The position numbers and the translations under genes are program-made. From the NCBI GenBank assembly GCA_023443225.1, contig JAEZVF010000115.1:147912-211911 (forward strand): 64,000 nt of DNA, read 5' to 3'. Under the pieces are notes generated by a model. That model worked only from the letters and a program-made list of their open reading frames with translations. It ran no database searches and was not told where the DNA came from. The DNA is from Bacillota bacterium (GTDB lineage Bacteria > Bacillota > Clostridia > Lachnospirales > Lachnospiraceae). Below are positions 27,003-34,873 of the stretch, piece after piece. Numbering within the stretch: the stretch's first letter is position 1; each line of letters opens with the position of its first letter.

Positions 27003-27812
27003 ATGGATTTTATGACTGTTTTATTTGCCTTTTCATTAACAGTATTTGCAGGTTTAGCTACTGGAATAGGTAGTGCTCTTTCGCTATTGACAAAAAAAAC
27101 GAGTACAAAATTCCTATCGGTAGCTTTGGGATTTTCAGCAGGAGTTATGATTTATGTGTCTTTTGTTGAGATTTTTGTGAAAGCAAAGAATGCATTGGTT
27201 TCTGCTTTAGGTGAAAAAACTGGTAGTTGGGCAACTGTTGGTGGTTTCTTTTTTGGAATTTTCCTTATTGCGCTGATCGATAAATTAATCCCTTCTACAG
27301 AGAATCCACACGAAGTACACACGGTAGAGGAAATGGATGGGGAAAGTGAATCTCATAAATCGAACCTAATGAGAATGGGGCTATTTACTGCCTTAGCAAT
27401 AGCTATTCATAATTTTCCAGAAGGACTTGCCACATTCACAGCAGCACTAAGCGATCCTGAGCTGGGAATACCAATTGCCTTGGCGATAGCAATACATAAT
27501 ATCCCAGAAGGAATTGCTGTTGCTGTGCCTGTTTATTATGCAACCGGTAGCAAAATGAAAGCATTCAAATTGTCATTCGTTTCAGGACTTTCAGAACCGT
27601 TAGGTGCGGTGGTTGGCTATATTCTTTTATATAGGTTTTTTAACGATGCTGTGTTTGGTTTCATTTTTGCATCTGTTGCAGGTATCATGGTCTACATAAG
27701 CCTAGATGAACTTTTACCATCAGCAAGAGAATACGGCGAACATCATCTATCAATATATGGATTAGTAGCTGGTATGGGTGTAATGGCGTTAAGCCTTTTA
27801 CTCTTAGCTTAA
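27003..27812 (+). CDS. zupT: ZIP-family divalent metal (zinc) transporter
   Basis: The 269-residue membrane protein has eight predicted helices. The paired metal-binding motifs in helices 4 and 5 are HNFPEGLATF (about residue 132) and HNIPEGIAVA (about 165), which identify the ZupT subgroup of ZIP importers. The loop between helices 3 and 4 is acidic and His-containing (NPHEVHTVEEMDGESESH). ZupT imports Zn2+ and other divalent cations. It is a single gene with ribosome site AAAGGAGG and its own terminator; no Zur-type operator was recognised. Confidence 0.92.
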   Translation: MDFMTVLFAFSLTVFAGLATGIGSALSLLTKKTSTKFLSVALGFSAGVMIYVSFVEIFVKAKNALVSALGEKTGSWATVGGFFFGIFLIALIDKLIPSTENPHEVHTVEEMDGESESHKSNLMRMGLFTALAIAIHNFPEGLATFTAALSDPELGIPIALAIAIHNIPEGIAVAVPVYYATGSKMKAFKLSFVSGLSEPLGAVVGYILLYRFFNDAVFGFIFASVAGIMVYISLDELLPSAREYGEHHLSIYGLVAGMGVMALSLLLLA

Positions 27813-27832
27813 ATTATTTTTTAATTATTTGT

Positions 27833-27864
27833 AAACTCCCTGTCCACGTGTACAGGGAGTTTTT
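27833..27864 (+). terminator. Rho-independent terminator after zupT
   Basis: AAACTCCCTGT (27833-27843) pairs with ACAGGGAGTTT (27852-27862), and the T-run continues to 27864. Confidence 0.88.
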
Positions 27865-27936
27865 AAAATTAGTGTGTATTATTTTAAAGATGGGGGATAT
27901 TAAACAGTATTAAATATATACAGAGGAGATATTTGA

Positions 27937-28149
27937 ATGAAGATTAGTAATCTTGCGCTTAATGAAACGATGCAAATACATGAACTGCTGAACTTAAAGA
28001 CTGTCTGCATGACTACATCAAAATTGATGGAGGGTGTGGTGTTTGATCAGGATTTAAAAAAACTTCTTGAAAAGAGTGTTAGTTCAACTATGTCAGATAT
28101 AAATGATCTTCAAGAACTGTTGAAGTTGGCACCAGAAATTAATTTGTGA
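27937..28149 (+). CDS. Small spore-coat protein, YraE/YraG-like
   Basis: This 70-residue helical protein has the pattern LNETMQIHELLNLKTVCMTT and a second helix with LKKLLEKSVSS, resembling the N-terminal half of CotF-family spore-coat proteins. Ribosome site AGAGGAG precedes the ATG. It is followed 9 nt later by a 120-residue CotF-like partner and then an alcohol dehydrogenase. The order matches the Bacillus subtilis yraG-yraF-adhB-yraE-yraD cluster, whose small products are coat proteins. Expression in the mother cell during sporulation is inferred. Confidence 0.78.
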   Translation: MKISNLALNETMQIHELLNLKTVCMTTSKLMEGVVFDQDLKKLLEKSVSSTMSDINDLQELLKLAPEINL

Positions 28150-28158
28150 GGGATAGAT

Positions 28159-28521
28159 ATGATAAATGACTATTTGGAGATAAGAAATTCTGAGGGGATG
28201 CCGAATTTAATCGATATGAATTTGTCTCTCGCTTTTTTGCTAAATTCAAAAAATGATGTACGTAACATGGCGATAGCTTTGTCGGAGACAGCATCTCCAA
28301 AGGTTCGAACAATACTGCGCAGTCAGCTTAATAAGGCAATTGATTTGCACGGAGAAATATCAGACATGATGATAGCAAAGGGATGGTTTCATCCTTTAGA
28401 TCTAAAAAAACAATTTAATAAGGATATTGAATCGTCAACAACAATGAGTCAAATAGCCGGACTAGATTTGTTCCCGGGTGATACAAGCCGCCTTGGCACA
28501 TTTGCTACTCCAGATAAATAA
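28159..28521 (+). CDS. CotF-family spore-coat protein, YraF-like
   Basis: The 120-residue protein carries the CotF-type helical domain: DVRNMAIALSETASPKVRTI, then LRSQLNKAIDLHGEISDMMIAKGWFHPLD across residues 54-82, where KGWFHP is the family signature. The disordered C-terminal tail (about residues 90-120) includes SSTTMSQIAGLDLFPGDTS. It corresponds in size and position to YraF of B. subtilis. Ribosome site GTGAGGG precedes the ATG at 28159. Confidence 0.82.
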   Translation: MINDYLEIRNSEGMPNLIDMNLSLAFLLNSKNDVRNMAIALSETASPKVRTILRSQLNKAIDLHGEISDMMIAKGWFHPLDLKKQFNKDIESSTTMSQIAGLDLFPGDTSRLGTFATPDK

Positions 28522-28535
28522 AGAGGTGATTTAAT

Positions 28536-29672
28536 ATGAAAGCAGTAACATTTCAGGGCATAAAGAGAGTAGAGGTAAAAAATGTACCCGATCCCAAAAT
28601 AGAAAAGCAAGATGACATCATTGTGAAAATCACAAGTTCTGCAATCTGCGGCTCGGATCTGCATTTAATTCATGACATGGTTCCAAACGTATCACAGGAT
28701 TATATCATAGGACATGAGCCGATGGGAATTGTCGAAGAAGTCGGCTCTGACGTTACAAAGGTAAAGAAGGGCGACAGGGTTGTTATTCCGTTCAATATTA
28801 GTTGCGGCCATTGTTATTATTGTGAGCATGGACTTACCAGCATGTGCAATAACTCTAATCCGCATGGAGAAAGTGGTGGATTCTTCGGCTATTCAGAAAC
28901 ATTCGGTGGTTATCCCGGCGGACAGGCAGAGTTTTTAAGGGTTCCATACGGAAATTTTACACCATTTCATATCCCGGAGAATTGCGAACTTGAAGATGAA
29001 AAACTTGTACTTATATCCGACGCAATGGCAACTGCTTACTGGAGCGTTATAAATGCAGGAGTGAGTAACGGAAATACGGTTGTAGTTCTTGGATGTGGTC
29101 CTGTTGGTCTTCTAGTACAGAAATTTTGCTGGATGTTCGGAGCAAATAGGGTTATCGCTGTTGATTATATTGATTATCGGCTGAAACATGCAAAAGACCA
29201 CAATCATGTTGAAATAGTAAACTTTGAGCAGTTCGGGAATACAGGAGAACATCTTAAGGAATTGACCCAGGGTGGTGCTGATATTGTAATTGACTGCGTC
29301 GGCATGGATGGAAAAATGACACCGTTGGAATTCGTGGCCTCGGGGGCAAAACTACAGAGCGGTGCCCTTGGTGGATTTATTATGGCAACACAGGCGGTAC
29401 GTAAGTGTGGTACGATTCAGGTAACGGGCGTTTATGGGGGACGGTATAACGGATTTCCATTTGGTGATGTTATAAATAAGAATCTCAATATTAAGACAGG
29501 GCAGGCACCAGTCATTCCCTATATGCAGACACTTTATCAGCTTTTGTCTGATGGTAAGATTAATCCGAGCGATATCATCACACACCGCTTACCATTAGAC
29601 GATGCCGAGCATGGGTACCATGCTTTTGATACAAAGACGGAAGACTGTATCAAAGTTATTCTAAAACCGTGA
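28536..29672 (+). CDS. adhB: Zinc-dependent alcohol dehydrogenase in a spore-coat cluster
   Basis: This 378-residue MDR-family enzyme has the catalytic zinc site Cys (ICGSD, about residue 38) and GHEPMGIVEEVG, the four structural-zinc cysteines in SCGHCYYCEHGLTSMC, and the Rossmann motif VVVLGCGPVGLLVQ (about residues 184-197). It belongs to the formaldehyde-dehydrogenase-like branch that is not glutathione dependent. It is flanked on both sides by small CotF-like genes, as adhB is in the B. subtilis yra cluster. The spore role and true substrate are not established. Confidence 0.88.
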   Translation: MKAVTFQGIKRVEVKNVPDPKIEKQDDIIVKITSSAICGSDLHLIHDMVPNVSQDYIIGHEPMGIVEEVGSDVTKVKKGDRVVIPFNISCGHCYYCEHGLTSMCNNSNPHGESGGFFGYSETFGGYPGGQAEFLRVPYGNFTPFHIPENCELEDEKLVLISDAMATAYWSVINAGVSNGNTVVVLGCGPVGLLVQKFCWMFGANRVIAVDYIDYRLKHAKDHNHVEIVNFEQFGNTGEHLKELTQGGADIVIDCVGMDGKMTPLEFVASGAKLQSGALGGFIMATQAVRKCGTIQVTGVYGGRYNGFPFGDVINKNLNIKTGQAPVIPYMQTLYQLLSDGKINPSDIITHRLPLDDAEHGYHAFDTKTEDCIKVILKP

Positions 29673-29693
29673 CAGGAGGAAAATGAATAAGAT

Positions 29694-29936
29694 ATGATAA
29701 CACCAAACGAAACACTACAACTGAATGAGCTTCTTACTCTCAAGAGCCTTAGCCTGACAAAAGCTCTCTTGATGTCGCCGATGATCACTGATGCAGATCT
29801 CAAGGAAATACTAAAGAAGAATTCTAATCTTTGCGAAGATCATATGAAAGAATTGAGAAGATTTATGGAGCTTTCATCTGTAAATGGCGAGAAAACCGTT
29901 AATAACTTTACTGAGGATGGAGGAAATGCAACATGA
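29694..29936 (+). CDS. Small spore-coat protein, YraE-like
   Basis: The 80-residue helical protein, ITPNETLQLNELLTLKSLSL followed by LKEILKKNSNLCEDHMKEL, is a paralogue of the 70-residue gene at 27937. It lies just after adhB, with AGGAGG upstream of the ATG, and overlaps the next gene by 4 nt (ATGA), showing translational coupling. The function is taken from the yra/CotF relationship. Confidence 0.78.
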   Translation: MITPNETLQLNELLTLKSLSLTKALLMSPMITDADLKEILKKNSNLCEDHMKELRRFMELSSVNGEKTVNNFTEDGGNAT

Positions 29937-30235
29937 CGATAGCAAGCGGCATTGCGCATTTGGCGGGTCTGAACGATCAGGTTATTTCATCAGATTTTGT
30001 AACTTCGATAAAAAGTACGATTCAGAATTATAGTATCGCTGTTACTGAGGTTACTTCACATGACTTAAGAAATGTTCTTAAGAAGCAGCTCAACGACGCC
30101 ATAGAGGTTCATGAAGAAATATCAGATTATATAATGAGCAAAGGTTATTATCATGCTTATGATATTCAAGAACAGAAAAGTGAAATCCTAAAGGTTTCTC
30201 AGACAGCACTTAACTTAAAGGAAGCCAAAAAGTAG
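29933..30235 (+). CDS. CotF-family spore-coat protein, YraD-like
   Basis: The 100-residue protein has a CotF-type domain with LRNVLKKQLNDAIEVHEEIS followed by DYIMSKGYYHAYD; KGYYHAYD is equivalent to KGWFHPLD in the upstream paralogue. It matches YraD in size and position. It overlaps the 80-residue gene by ATGA and uses a GGAGGAAAT ribosome site inside that gene. Confidence 0.82.
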   Translation: MTIASGIAHLAGLNDQVISSDFVTSIKSTIQNYSIAVTEVTSHDLRNVLKKQLNDAIEVHEEISDYIMSKGYYHAYDIQEQKSEILKVSQTALNLKEAKK

Positions 30236-30366
30236 AATTGTTTTGAAGTTATAAATATGAATATGTAGTGATTACCAATGTAGAAACTCTTATTTTGCTA
30301 ATACTAAGAATGTAATTTTACGATAACGTAGATTATAAAAATAGTATTAACAGGGAAGGAGTTATT

Positions 30367-30828
30367 ATGTCTGAAAATCATTTGGCAATTGTAAATGTAC
30401 CAATTCAGAAATGGGGTGAATTGTACAGTGCAGAAGAAGCTCTGAATATCGGTACTATCTTTCATGATTTGAATAAACCATTTTTTGCAGCGGAAGAAGT
30501 GTCAAATAGTAAGAGTCCCATTGCATCAGGAATGGAAAGTCAAGATATGACAAAGGAACAGTCAGATCGAGAGCAGCTTATGACACAGATCAATCAGATT
30601 AGTTTTTTTTTGGATGATCTAACATTATATTTGGACACCCATAAAACGGATGTACAGGCCATCCGGTTATATCATGAAAAAGCAAAAGAACTGGAGAAAC
30701 TTAGAGAACAGTTTGCGCAAAAATTTTATCCACTGACAAAGTTTTGCATCCCCTTTATTATGAATGATGAAATAAGCAGCTCCAGCTGGTTGGATGGGCC
30801 GCTGCCTTGGGAAGGAGCGTGTGTGTAA
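30367..30828 (+). CDS. CotJA-CotJB fusion spore-coat protein
   Basis: The 153-residue protein joins two coat-protein families. Residues about 8-45 (NVPIQKWGELYSAEEALNIG then TIFHDLNKPF) are CotJA-like. Residues about 67-153 (REQLMTQINQISFFLDDLTL, YLDTHKTDVQA, ending WLDGPLPWEG) are CotJB-like, separated by a polar linker. In B. subtilis these are separate genes cotJA and cotJB, which need each other and CotJC for incorporation. It is preceded by GGAAGGAG and is followed immediately by cotJC. The fusion is visible directly; equivalence of function is inferred. Confidence 0.85.
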   Translation: MSENHLAIVNVPIQKWGELYSAEEALNIGTIFHDLNKPFFAAEEVSNSKSPIASGMESQDMTKEQSDREQLMTQINQISFFLDDLTLYLDTHKTDVQAIRLYHEKAKELEKLREQFAQKFYPLTKFCIPFIMNDEISSSSWLDGPLPWEGACV

Positions 30829-31446
30829 ATGTGGATTTATGAAAAAAGACTACAATATCCGGTGAAAATATCTAAAACTTGTCCGAAGACAGCTCGGCTC
30901 ATTATTAGTCAGTATGGAGGTCCGGACGGAGAATTGTCCGCATCCATGCGGTATCTGTCACAGCGTTATACCATGCCTGTAAAAGAAGTCGGAGGTCTTC
31001 TTACAGATATTGGAACAGAAGAATTAGCGCATATGGAAATCATCTGTGCCATGGTATATCAGCTAACCAAGAATCTGACTATAGAACAGGCAAAGGAAGC
31101 GGGATTTGATGCATATTATATCGATCATACCACAGCTCTTTGGCCTCAGGCTGCATCCTCTGTTCCATTTACTTCTCTCGAATTCCAATCCAAAGGAGAT
31201 GCTATCACAGATTTGACAGAAGACCTTGCAGCAGAACAAAAAGCTAGAACTGTATATGACAACCTACTGAGAATGATCCCTGATCCTGAAATAAGAGAGC
31301 CGTTGAAATTCCTCCGAAGCAGAGAAATCGTCCATTTCCAAAGGTTCGGAGAAGCCCTTGAGAAAACAAAGGATAAGCTGGATAGTAAGAATTTTTACTA
31401 TTTTAACCCAGAATTTGATAAAGAAATGTTTCATGATAGTTTGTAA
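30829..31446 (+). CDS. cotJC: Spore-coat manganese-catalase-like protein CotJC
   Basis: The 205-residue protein has the N-terminus MWIYEKRLQYPVKI and the dimanganese helical-bundle motifs LLTDIGTEELAHMEIICAMV (about residue 59-78), DLAAEQKARTVYDN and REIVHFQRFGEAL. The Glu and His ligands of the Mn-catalase (ferritin-like) fold are present. It is shorter than free Mn-catalases, as CotJC proteins are. The ATG lies next to the stop codon of the fusion gene. It probably sits in the spore coat and may protect against peroxide. Confidence 0.93.
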   Translation: MWIYEKRLQYPVKISKTCPKTARLIISQYGGPDGELSASMRYLSQRYTMPVKEVGGLLTDIGTEELAHMEIICAMVYQLTKNLTIEQAKEAGFDAYYIDHTTALWPQAASSVPFTSLEFQSKGDAITDLTEDLAAEQKARTVYDNLLRMIPDPEIREPLKFLRSREIVHFQRFGEALEKTKDKLDSKNFYYFNPEFDKEMFHDSL

Positions 31447-31463
31447 TAAATGATATGTTAAAT

Positions 31464-31505
31464 AATCCCCCTGAAGAGCAATTATCTTCAGCGGGATTGT
31501 TTGAA
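31464..31505. terminator. Hairpin between cotJC and nagB (convergent)
   Basis: AATCCC and CTGAAGA (31464-31477, one mismatch) pair with TCTTCAG and GGGATT (31485-31498) around a 7-nt loop. The T-run is interrupted on the plus strand (a T-rich run comes later, from 31511). The position between convergent genes supports termination. Confidence 0.65.
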
Positions 31506-31516
31506 AGACTATTTTT

Positions 31517-32257
31517 TTATATATTGCCAGTGTTAAGTAAGGATAAAGCCTCTTGATCAGCTACGATAGTTACATCCTTATGAAACTGTAAGATAGAGGC
31601 AGGAACAGATGGGGTAATCGGTCCTTCAATAACCTCTTTTAGTATTTGAGCTTTTCCTTTCCCGTTAACGACTACTACAATTTTATTTGCCTCCATTATA
31701 TTTCCTATTCCCATAGTATAGGCATATCTCGGAATTTCTTCGAAATTTTGAAAGAAGCGGGAATTGGCATCAATGGTACTTTGACTTAAAGCAACGCAAT
31801 GTGTTGTTCTAATAAAATTATCATTAGGTTCATTAAAACCGATATGCCCGTTGTTACCAAGACCAAGAAGTTGCAAATCTACGCCACCTAAGGATGCTAT
31901 GATCTCATCATAACGACGACATTCCTTTTGAGCATCTTCTGCTAAACCATTTGGAATATGAACATTTTTTAGATTAATATTGATATGTTGAAAGAAGTTT
32001 TCATTCATAAAATAAGAATAGCTTTGGGGGTTATCTGGTGACATCCCTTTGTATTCATCTAAGTTAACTGTTTTAATTAGGGAAAAGTCAATATCACCCT
32101 TATGATACCATTCAATCAACTGTTTGTAAGTGCCAATGGGAGAAGAACCAGTGGCAAGGCCAAGTACACTGTTTGGATTTAGAATTACTTGTGCAGATAT
32201 TATGTTAGCTGCTTTCCTACTCATTTCTTGATAATCCATTGTTGCAATAATTCTCAT
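31517..32257 (-). CDS. nagB: Glucosamine-6-phosphate deaminase
   Basis: The 246-residue enzyme has LGLATGSSPIGTYKQL (phosphate-binding loop), the catalytic Asp in TVNLDEYKGM (about residue 72), and GLGNNGHIGFNEP carrying the catalytic His and Glu (about residues 136-148). It converts glucosamine-6-phosphate to fructose-6-phosphate and ammonia in amino-sugar catabolism. Length fits the family. It is a single minus-strand gene; nagA is not in the window. The possible link to the GH3 enzyme is functional only, not operonic. Confidence 0.95.
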   Translation of the reverse strand: MRIIATMDYQEMSRKAANIISAQVILNPNSVLGLATGSSPIGTYKQLIEWYHKGDIDFSLIKTVNLDEYKGMSPDNPQSYSYFMNENFFQHININLKNVHIPNGLAEDAQKECRRYDEIIASLGGVDLQLLGLGNNGHIGFNEPNDNFIRTTHCVALSQSTIDANSRFFQNFEEIPRYAYTMGIGNIMEANKIVVVVNGKGKAQILKEVIEGPITPSVPASILQFHKDVTIVADQEALSLLNTGNI

Positions 32258-32460
32258 ACTAATCCATACCTTTCAAATGTATTCCTACATAATTTTACCT
32301 ATTCTAAATGAATAAGTTATATAAATAATAGCATTACCTATAATTAGAATCAAGAAAAAAATGTAATGAAGCTGAACGAATTAATGTTACATAACAGGCA
32401 CTTATCAAAACGGCGATAACACGGTGGGTGTTACAAAATAAATCAATTTGATTTAAATAG

Positions 32461-32499
32461 AAACGTACTATTGACAGTACGTTTTTACTATGATAAATT
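32461..32499 (+). promoter_or_regulatory. Promoter and MarR-type operator upstream of the MarR gene
   Basis: A perfect 9-bp inverted repeat, AAACGTACT (32461-32469) and AGTACGTTT (32476-32484), encloses TTGACA (32471-32476), the likely -35. A -10 TAAATT (32494-32499) is 17 bp further. Binding of the MarR protein here would block its own promoter. A second dyad, TAACAC/GTGTTA (32417-32422 and 32428-32433), lies further upstream. Confidence 0.6.
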
Positions 32500-32545
32500 A
32501 GTTAATGTAATTTAATTAAAATTGTTTAACTATTTGGAGGCATGA

Positions 32546-33001
32546 ATGGAAGAAAAATTTTCTACTCTCGTAAATTTATTATGGGAAGAATGTATACGAA
32601 ATCTTAATACTACGCTGGCAGAGGAGGAAATAAACAAATTTTCTAACAATGACTATTACTATTTACTGATAATTCATTCATTACAAAAACCGAACTTCTC
32701 ACAGATAGCAGAGAAATTATCTTTGACGAGACCAGCTGTTTCAGCAATTATTAGAAAATTAATTCATATGAAACTAGTTGAAAAGGCGCAATCAGTAGAG
32801 GATAAAAGAATTTATTATGTTGAGCTAACAAAAAAAGGGAAAGACATCTTACAAGGTGACAGGGCTGTTTATAAATGGGTTACAGATACCATTAAAAGTA
32901 TAGCAAGAAATGAAAATGAACTCATTATTCTTGAGCGTATCATATCAAAATTAGTAGAAAAATTGGAGAGTAAAACTCATGAGATGTATAAAAGTGAATA
33001 A
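32546..33001 (+). CDS. MarR-family transcriptional regulator
   Basis: The 151-residue protein has a winged helix-turn-helix (NFSQIAEKLSLTRPAVSAII then RKLIHMKLVEKAQSVEDKRI), including the wing motif EDKRIYYVELTKKGK typical of MarR. Ribosome site TTTGGAGG precedes the ATG at 32546. It overlaps the following small membrane-protein gene by 23 nt, so the three genes up to 34014 form one operon. The ligand is unknown. Confidence 0.9.
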   Translation: MEEKFSTLVNLLWEECIRNLNTTLAEEEINKFSNNDYYYLLIIHSLQKPNFSQIAEKLSLTRPAVSAIIRKLIHMKLVEKAQSVEDKRIYYVELTKKGKDILQGDRAVYKWVTDTIKSIARNENELIILERIISKLVEKLESKTHEMYKSE

Positions 33002-33251
33002 TAAAAAGATATATCGAATTATTGCGATTACTCTAATTGCTATGTCCTTTGTGCTATATGTCGTAATGCCTTTTAATATTTGTTTACCATTCTCGGCATG
33101 TATGATTGCAGTTATAACCGGAACAATGATGGTAGTAAGTGAAATAATATTTTGGATTGGAAGCCTCATGATTGGTCGTGAAGTTGCATTAAAAATCAAA
33201 AATAAATTAAATATTATAAGAATTTTCGATTGTATAAGAAAGCGAAAGTAG
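32979..33251 (+). CDS. Small membrane protein, transporter-suffix-domain type
   Basis: The 90-residue protein has two membrane helices (about residues 14-32 and 37-62) and the pattern VSEIIFWIGSLMIGREVALK. This resembles the small 'transporter suffix domain' proteins, whose sequence is also found as a C-terminal extension of some transporters. GGAGAG (32965-32970) is 8 nt before the ATG, inside the end of the MarR gene. The role is unknown; the operon suggests a link to the MarR signal or the EFR1 protein. Confidence 0.7.
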   Translation: MRCIKVNNKKIYRIIAITLIAMSFVLYVVMPFNICLPFSACMIAVITGTMMVVSEIIFWIGSLMIGREVALKIKNKLNIIRIFDCIRKRK

Positions 33252-33261
33252 GTAAAACAGG

Positions 33262-34014
33262 ATGATATTTTATTTTAGTGGAACAGGAAATTCGAAACAT
33301 ATTGCAGATAAGATAGCAAAGCGAACAGGGGAAAGATTGGTGTTTATTTCTAAAAACACCATAGAAAAAGATGAGACATATGAAATCGGAGAAAATGAAA
33401 GGATTGGATTTATCTTTCCTATCTATTGGTACTGTATGCCAAGCATTGTTGAGAAGTTTATAATTCAACTAAAGTTATCGGGATATCAGAAGCAATATGT
33501 TTATGCAATAGCATCCTATGGCATAGCAGCTGGTAATGTTATGGACCGTATGACCAAAACTTTGAATAAAAAGCAAGTACATTTGAATGGAATATTCGGA
33601 GTAAAGATGGTTGACAATTATGTGGTTGGATATAATATTATGAATAAAGAAAAGCAAAGAATTCTTTTGAATAACGCTGAGGCAGAAATAGATAAAATCA
33701 TGTCTATGATTGAGTATCGGGAATATATAGAATACATAAAAAAGGGAATGATAGCATTTGTAACTCCCATTACCGGATATGCCTATCGAAAAACCAATCA
33801 CACGAAAAAATTCTTTGCTACACAAGAATGTAACGGCTGCAAACAATGTGAAAGGGCCTGTCCATGCAATGCAATACAAATCGTAGACGGAAAACCTATG
33901 TGGTCAGGAGATTGTACTTTTTGTCTAAACTGTATTCATAGCTGCAAACAATCTGCAATCCAGTATGGGAAATCCACGATGAAAAGAGATAGGTATCAAT
34001 ATAAAGAATTGTAA
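33262..34014 (+). CDS. EFR1-type flavodoxin/4Fe-4S ferredoxin protein
   Basis: The 250-residue protein has an N-terminal flavodoxin-like domain, with FMN phosphate loop FSGTGNSKHIADKIAKR at the very start. The C-terminus holds two Cys clusters, CNGCKQCERACP and CTFCLNCIHSCKQSA, which should bind two 4Fe-4S centres. Such 'EFRRO/EFR1' proteins transfer electrons between flavin and ferredoxin-type centres in anaerobes. It is the last gene of the MarR operon. Confidence 0.92.
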   Translation: MIFYFSGTGNSKHIADKIAKRTGERLVFISKNTIEKDETYEIGENERIGFIFPIYWYCMPSIVEKFIIQLKLSGYQKQYVYAIASYGIAAGNVMDRMTKTLNKKQVHLNGIFGVKMVDNYVVGYNIMNKEKQRILLNNAEAEIDKIMSMIEYREYIEYIKKGMIAFVTPITGYAYRKTNHTKKFFATQECNGCKQCERACPCNAIQIVDGKPMWSGDCTFCLNCIHSCKQSAIQYGKSTMKRDRYQYKEL

Positions 34015-34047
34015 TTTACCTATAAAGTCAATTATTTAATTTGCCAT

Positions 34048-34860
34048 CTATAAACTCATATTCCGTTTGATTTTTACAGGAGTATTTTTAGAAGAGGTAT
34101 TCTTGTATAAATCAAATTGAAAACTACATTTATCTGCACGAGTAACAGAAGTTGTATACTCAAATATAAATCCGGAGTCTAAATAGGAAATTCGTGAAAT
34201 TTTGTATCCTGCAGTTTTGGAAGAACATTTTAACAGAGAGGATTCATTTCTAGATAAAATAATTGCTTCCAAAGATTCTTTGGCGTGATACATGTCTAAG
34301 TGATAGGTTTCATTTAGTATCTGGTAAAGAGAATACTTGTTGAAATCGAATGTCTCAATTTTATTACATAGATAATAGGGAATATAAGTACGCTCCCATA
34401 GTATGGGTTCTTGATTGGCAAGACGCAAGCGCTCCAGATAAAACACTTGTGTTTGTGTAGTTGGAAGCTTCAGTATATTTGCAATGTCGACCGGACAATC
34501 TTTAAGAACTTCAGTCTTTATTATTTTAGAACTTGGCTTAGCACCAATTGCCTTCATGTCTTCTGTAAAGTTGTAAAGGTAATTCATGTTCCGCTTTAAT
34601 TTGGTATTGGCAATAAAAGTGCCTTTACCTCGGTAGCGAACAAGAAGCCCTTCTTCTACTAATGTATTCATCGCTTGGCGGACTGTTGTCCTGCTTATAT
34701 TTAATATGTCACACAAACTGTTTTCGGCAATCATCATATCTCCCGGCTTTAATATTCCGGTCTGAATTTGGATACGAAAATAAGCAGCCAGTTGTATATA
34801 TAGGGGCACATCTGTCCCCTCTGAAAAATGGAACGTATTTTTAAAGTATTCGATATCCAT
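34048..34860 (-). CDS. GntR-family (HutC/UTRA) transcriptional regulator
   Basis: The 270-residue protein has an N-terminal GntR winged helix (VPLYIQLAAYFRIQIQTGIL, ISRTTVRQAMNTLVEEGLLV, RYRGKGTFIANTKL) and a C-terminal UTRA effector domain (about 95-260). The ATG at 34860 has AAGGGGG just upstream and is preferred to the 34896 start, which would overlap the kinase gene. It follows the PfkB kinase in one operon and probably binds the palindromes at 36151-36190, controlling both divergent transcripts. The effector is probably a sugar phosphate. Confidence 0.9.
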   Translation of the reverse strand: MDIEYFKNTFHFSEGTDVPLYIQLAAYFRIQIQTGILKPGDMMIAENSLCDILNISRTTVRQAMNTLVEEGLLVRYRGKGTFIANTKLKRNMNYLYNFTEDMKAIGAKPSSKIIKTEVLKDCPVDIANILKLPTTQTQVFYLERLRLANQEPILWERTYIPYYLCNKIETFDFNKYSLYQILNETYHLDMYHAKESLEAIILSRNESSLLKCSSKTAGYKISRISYLDSGFIFEYTTSVTRADKCSFQFDLYKNTSSKNTPVKIKRNMSL

Positions 34861-34873
34861 AATAAAATCCCCC

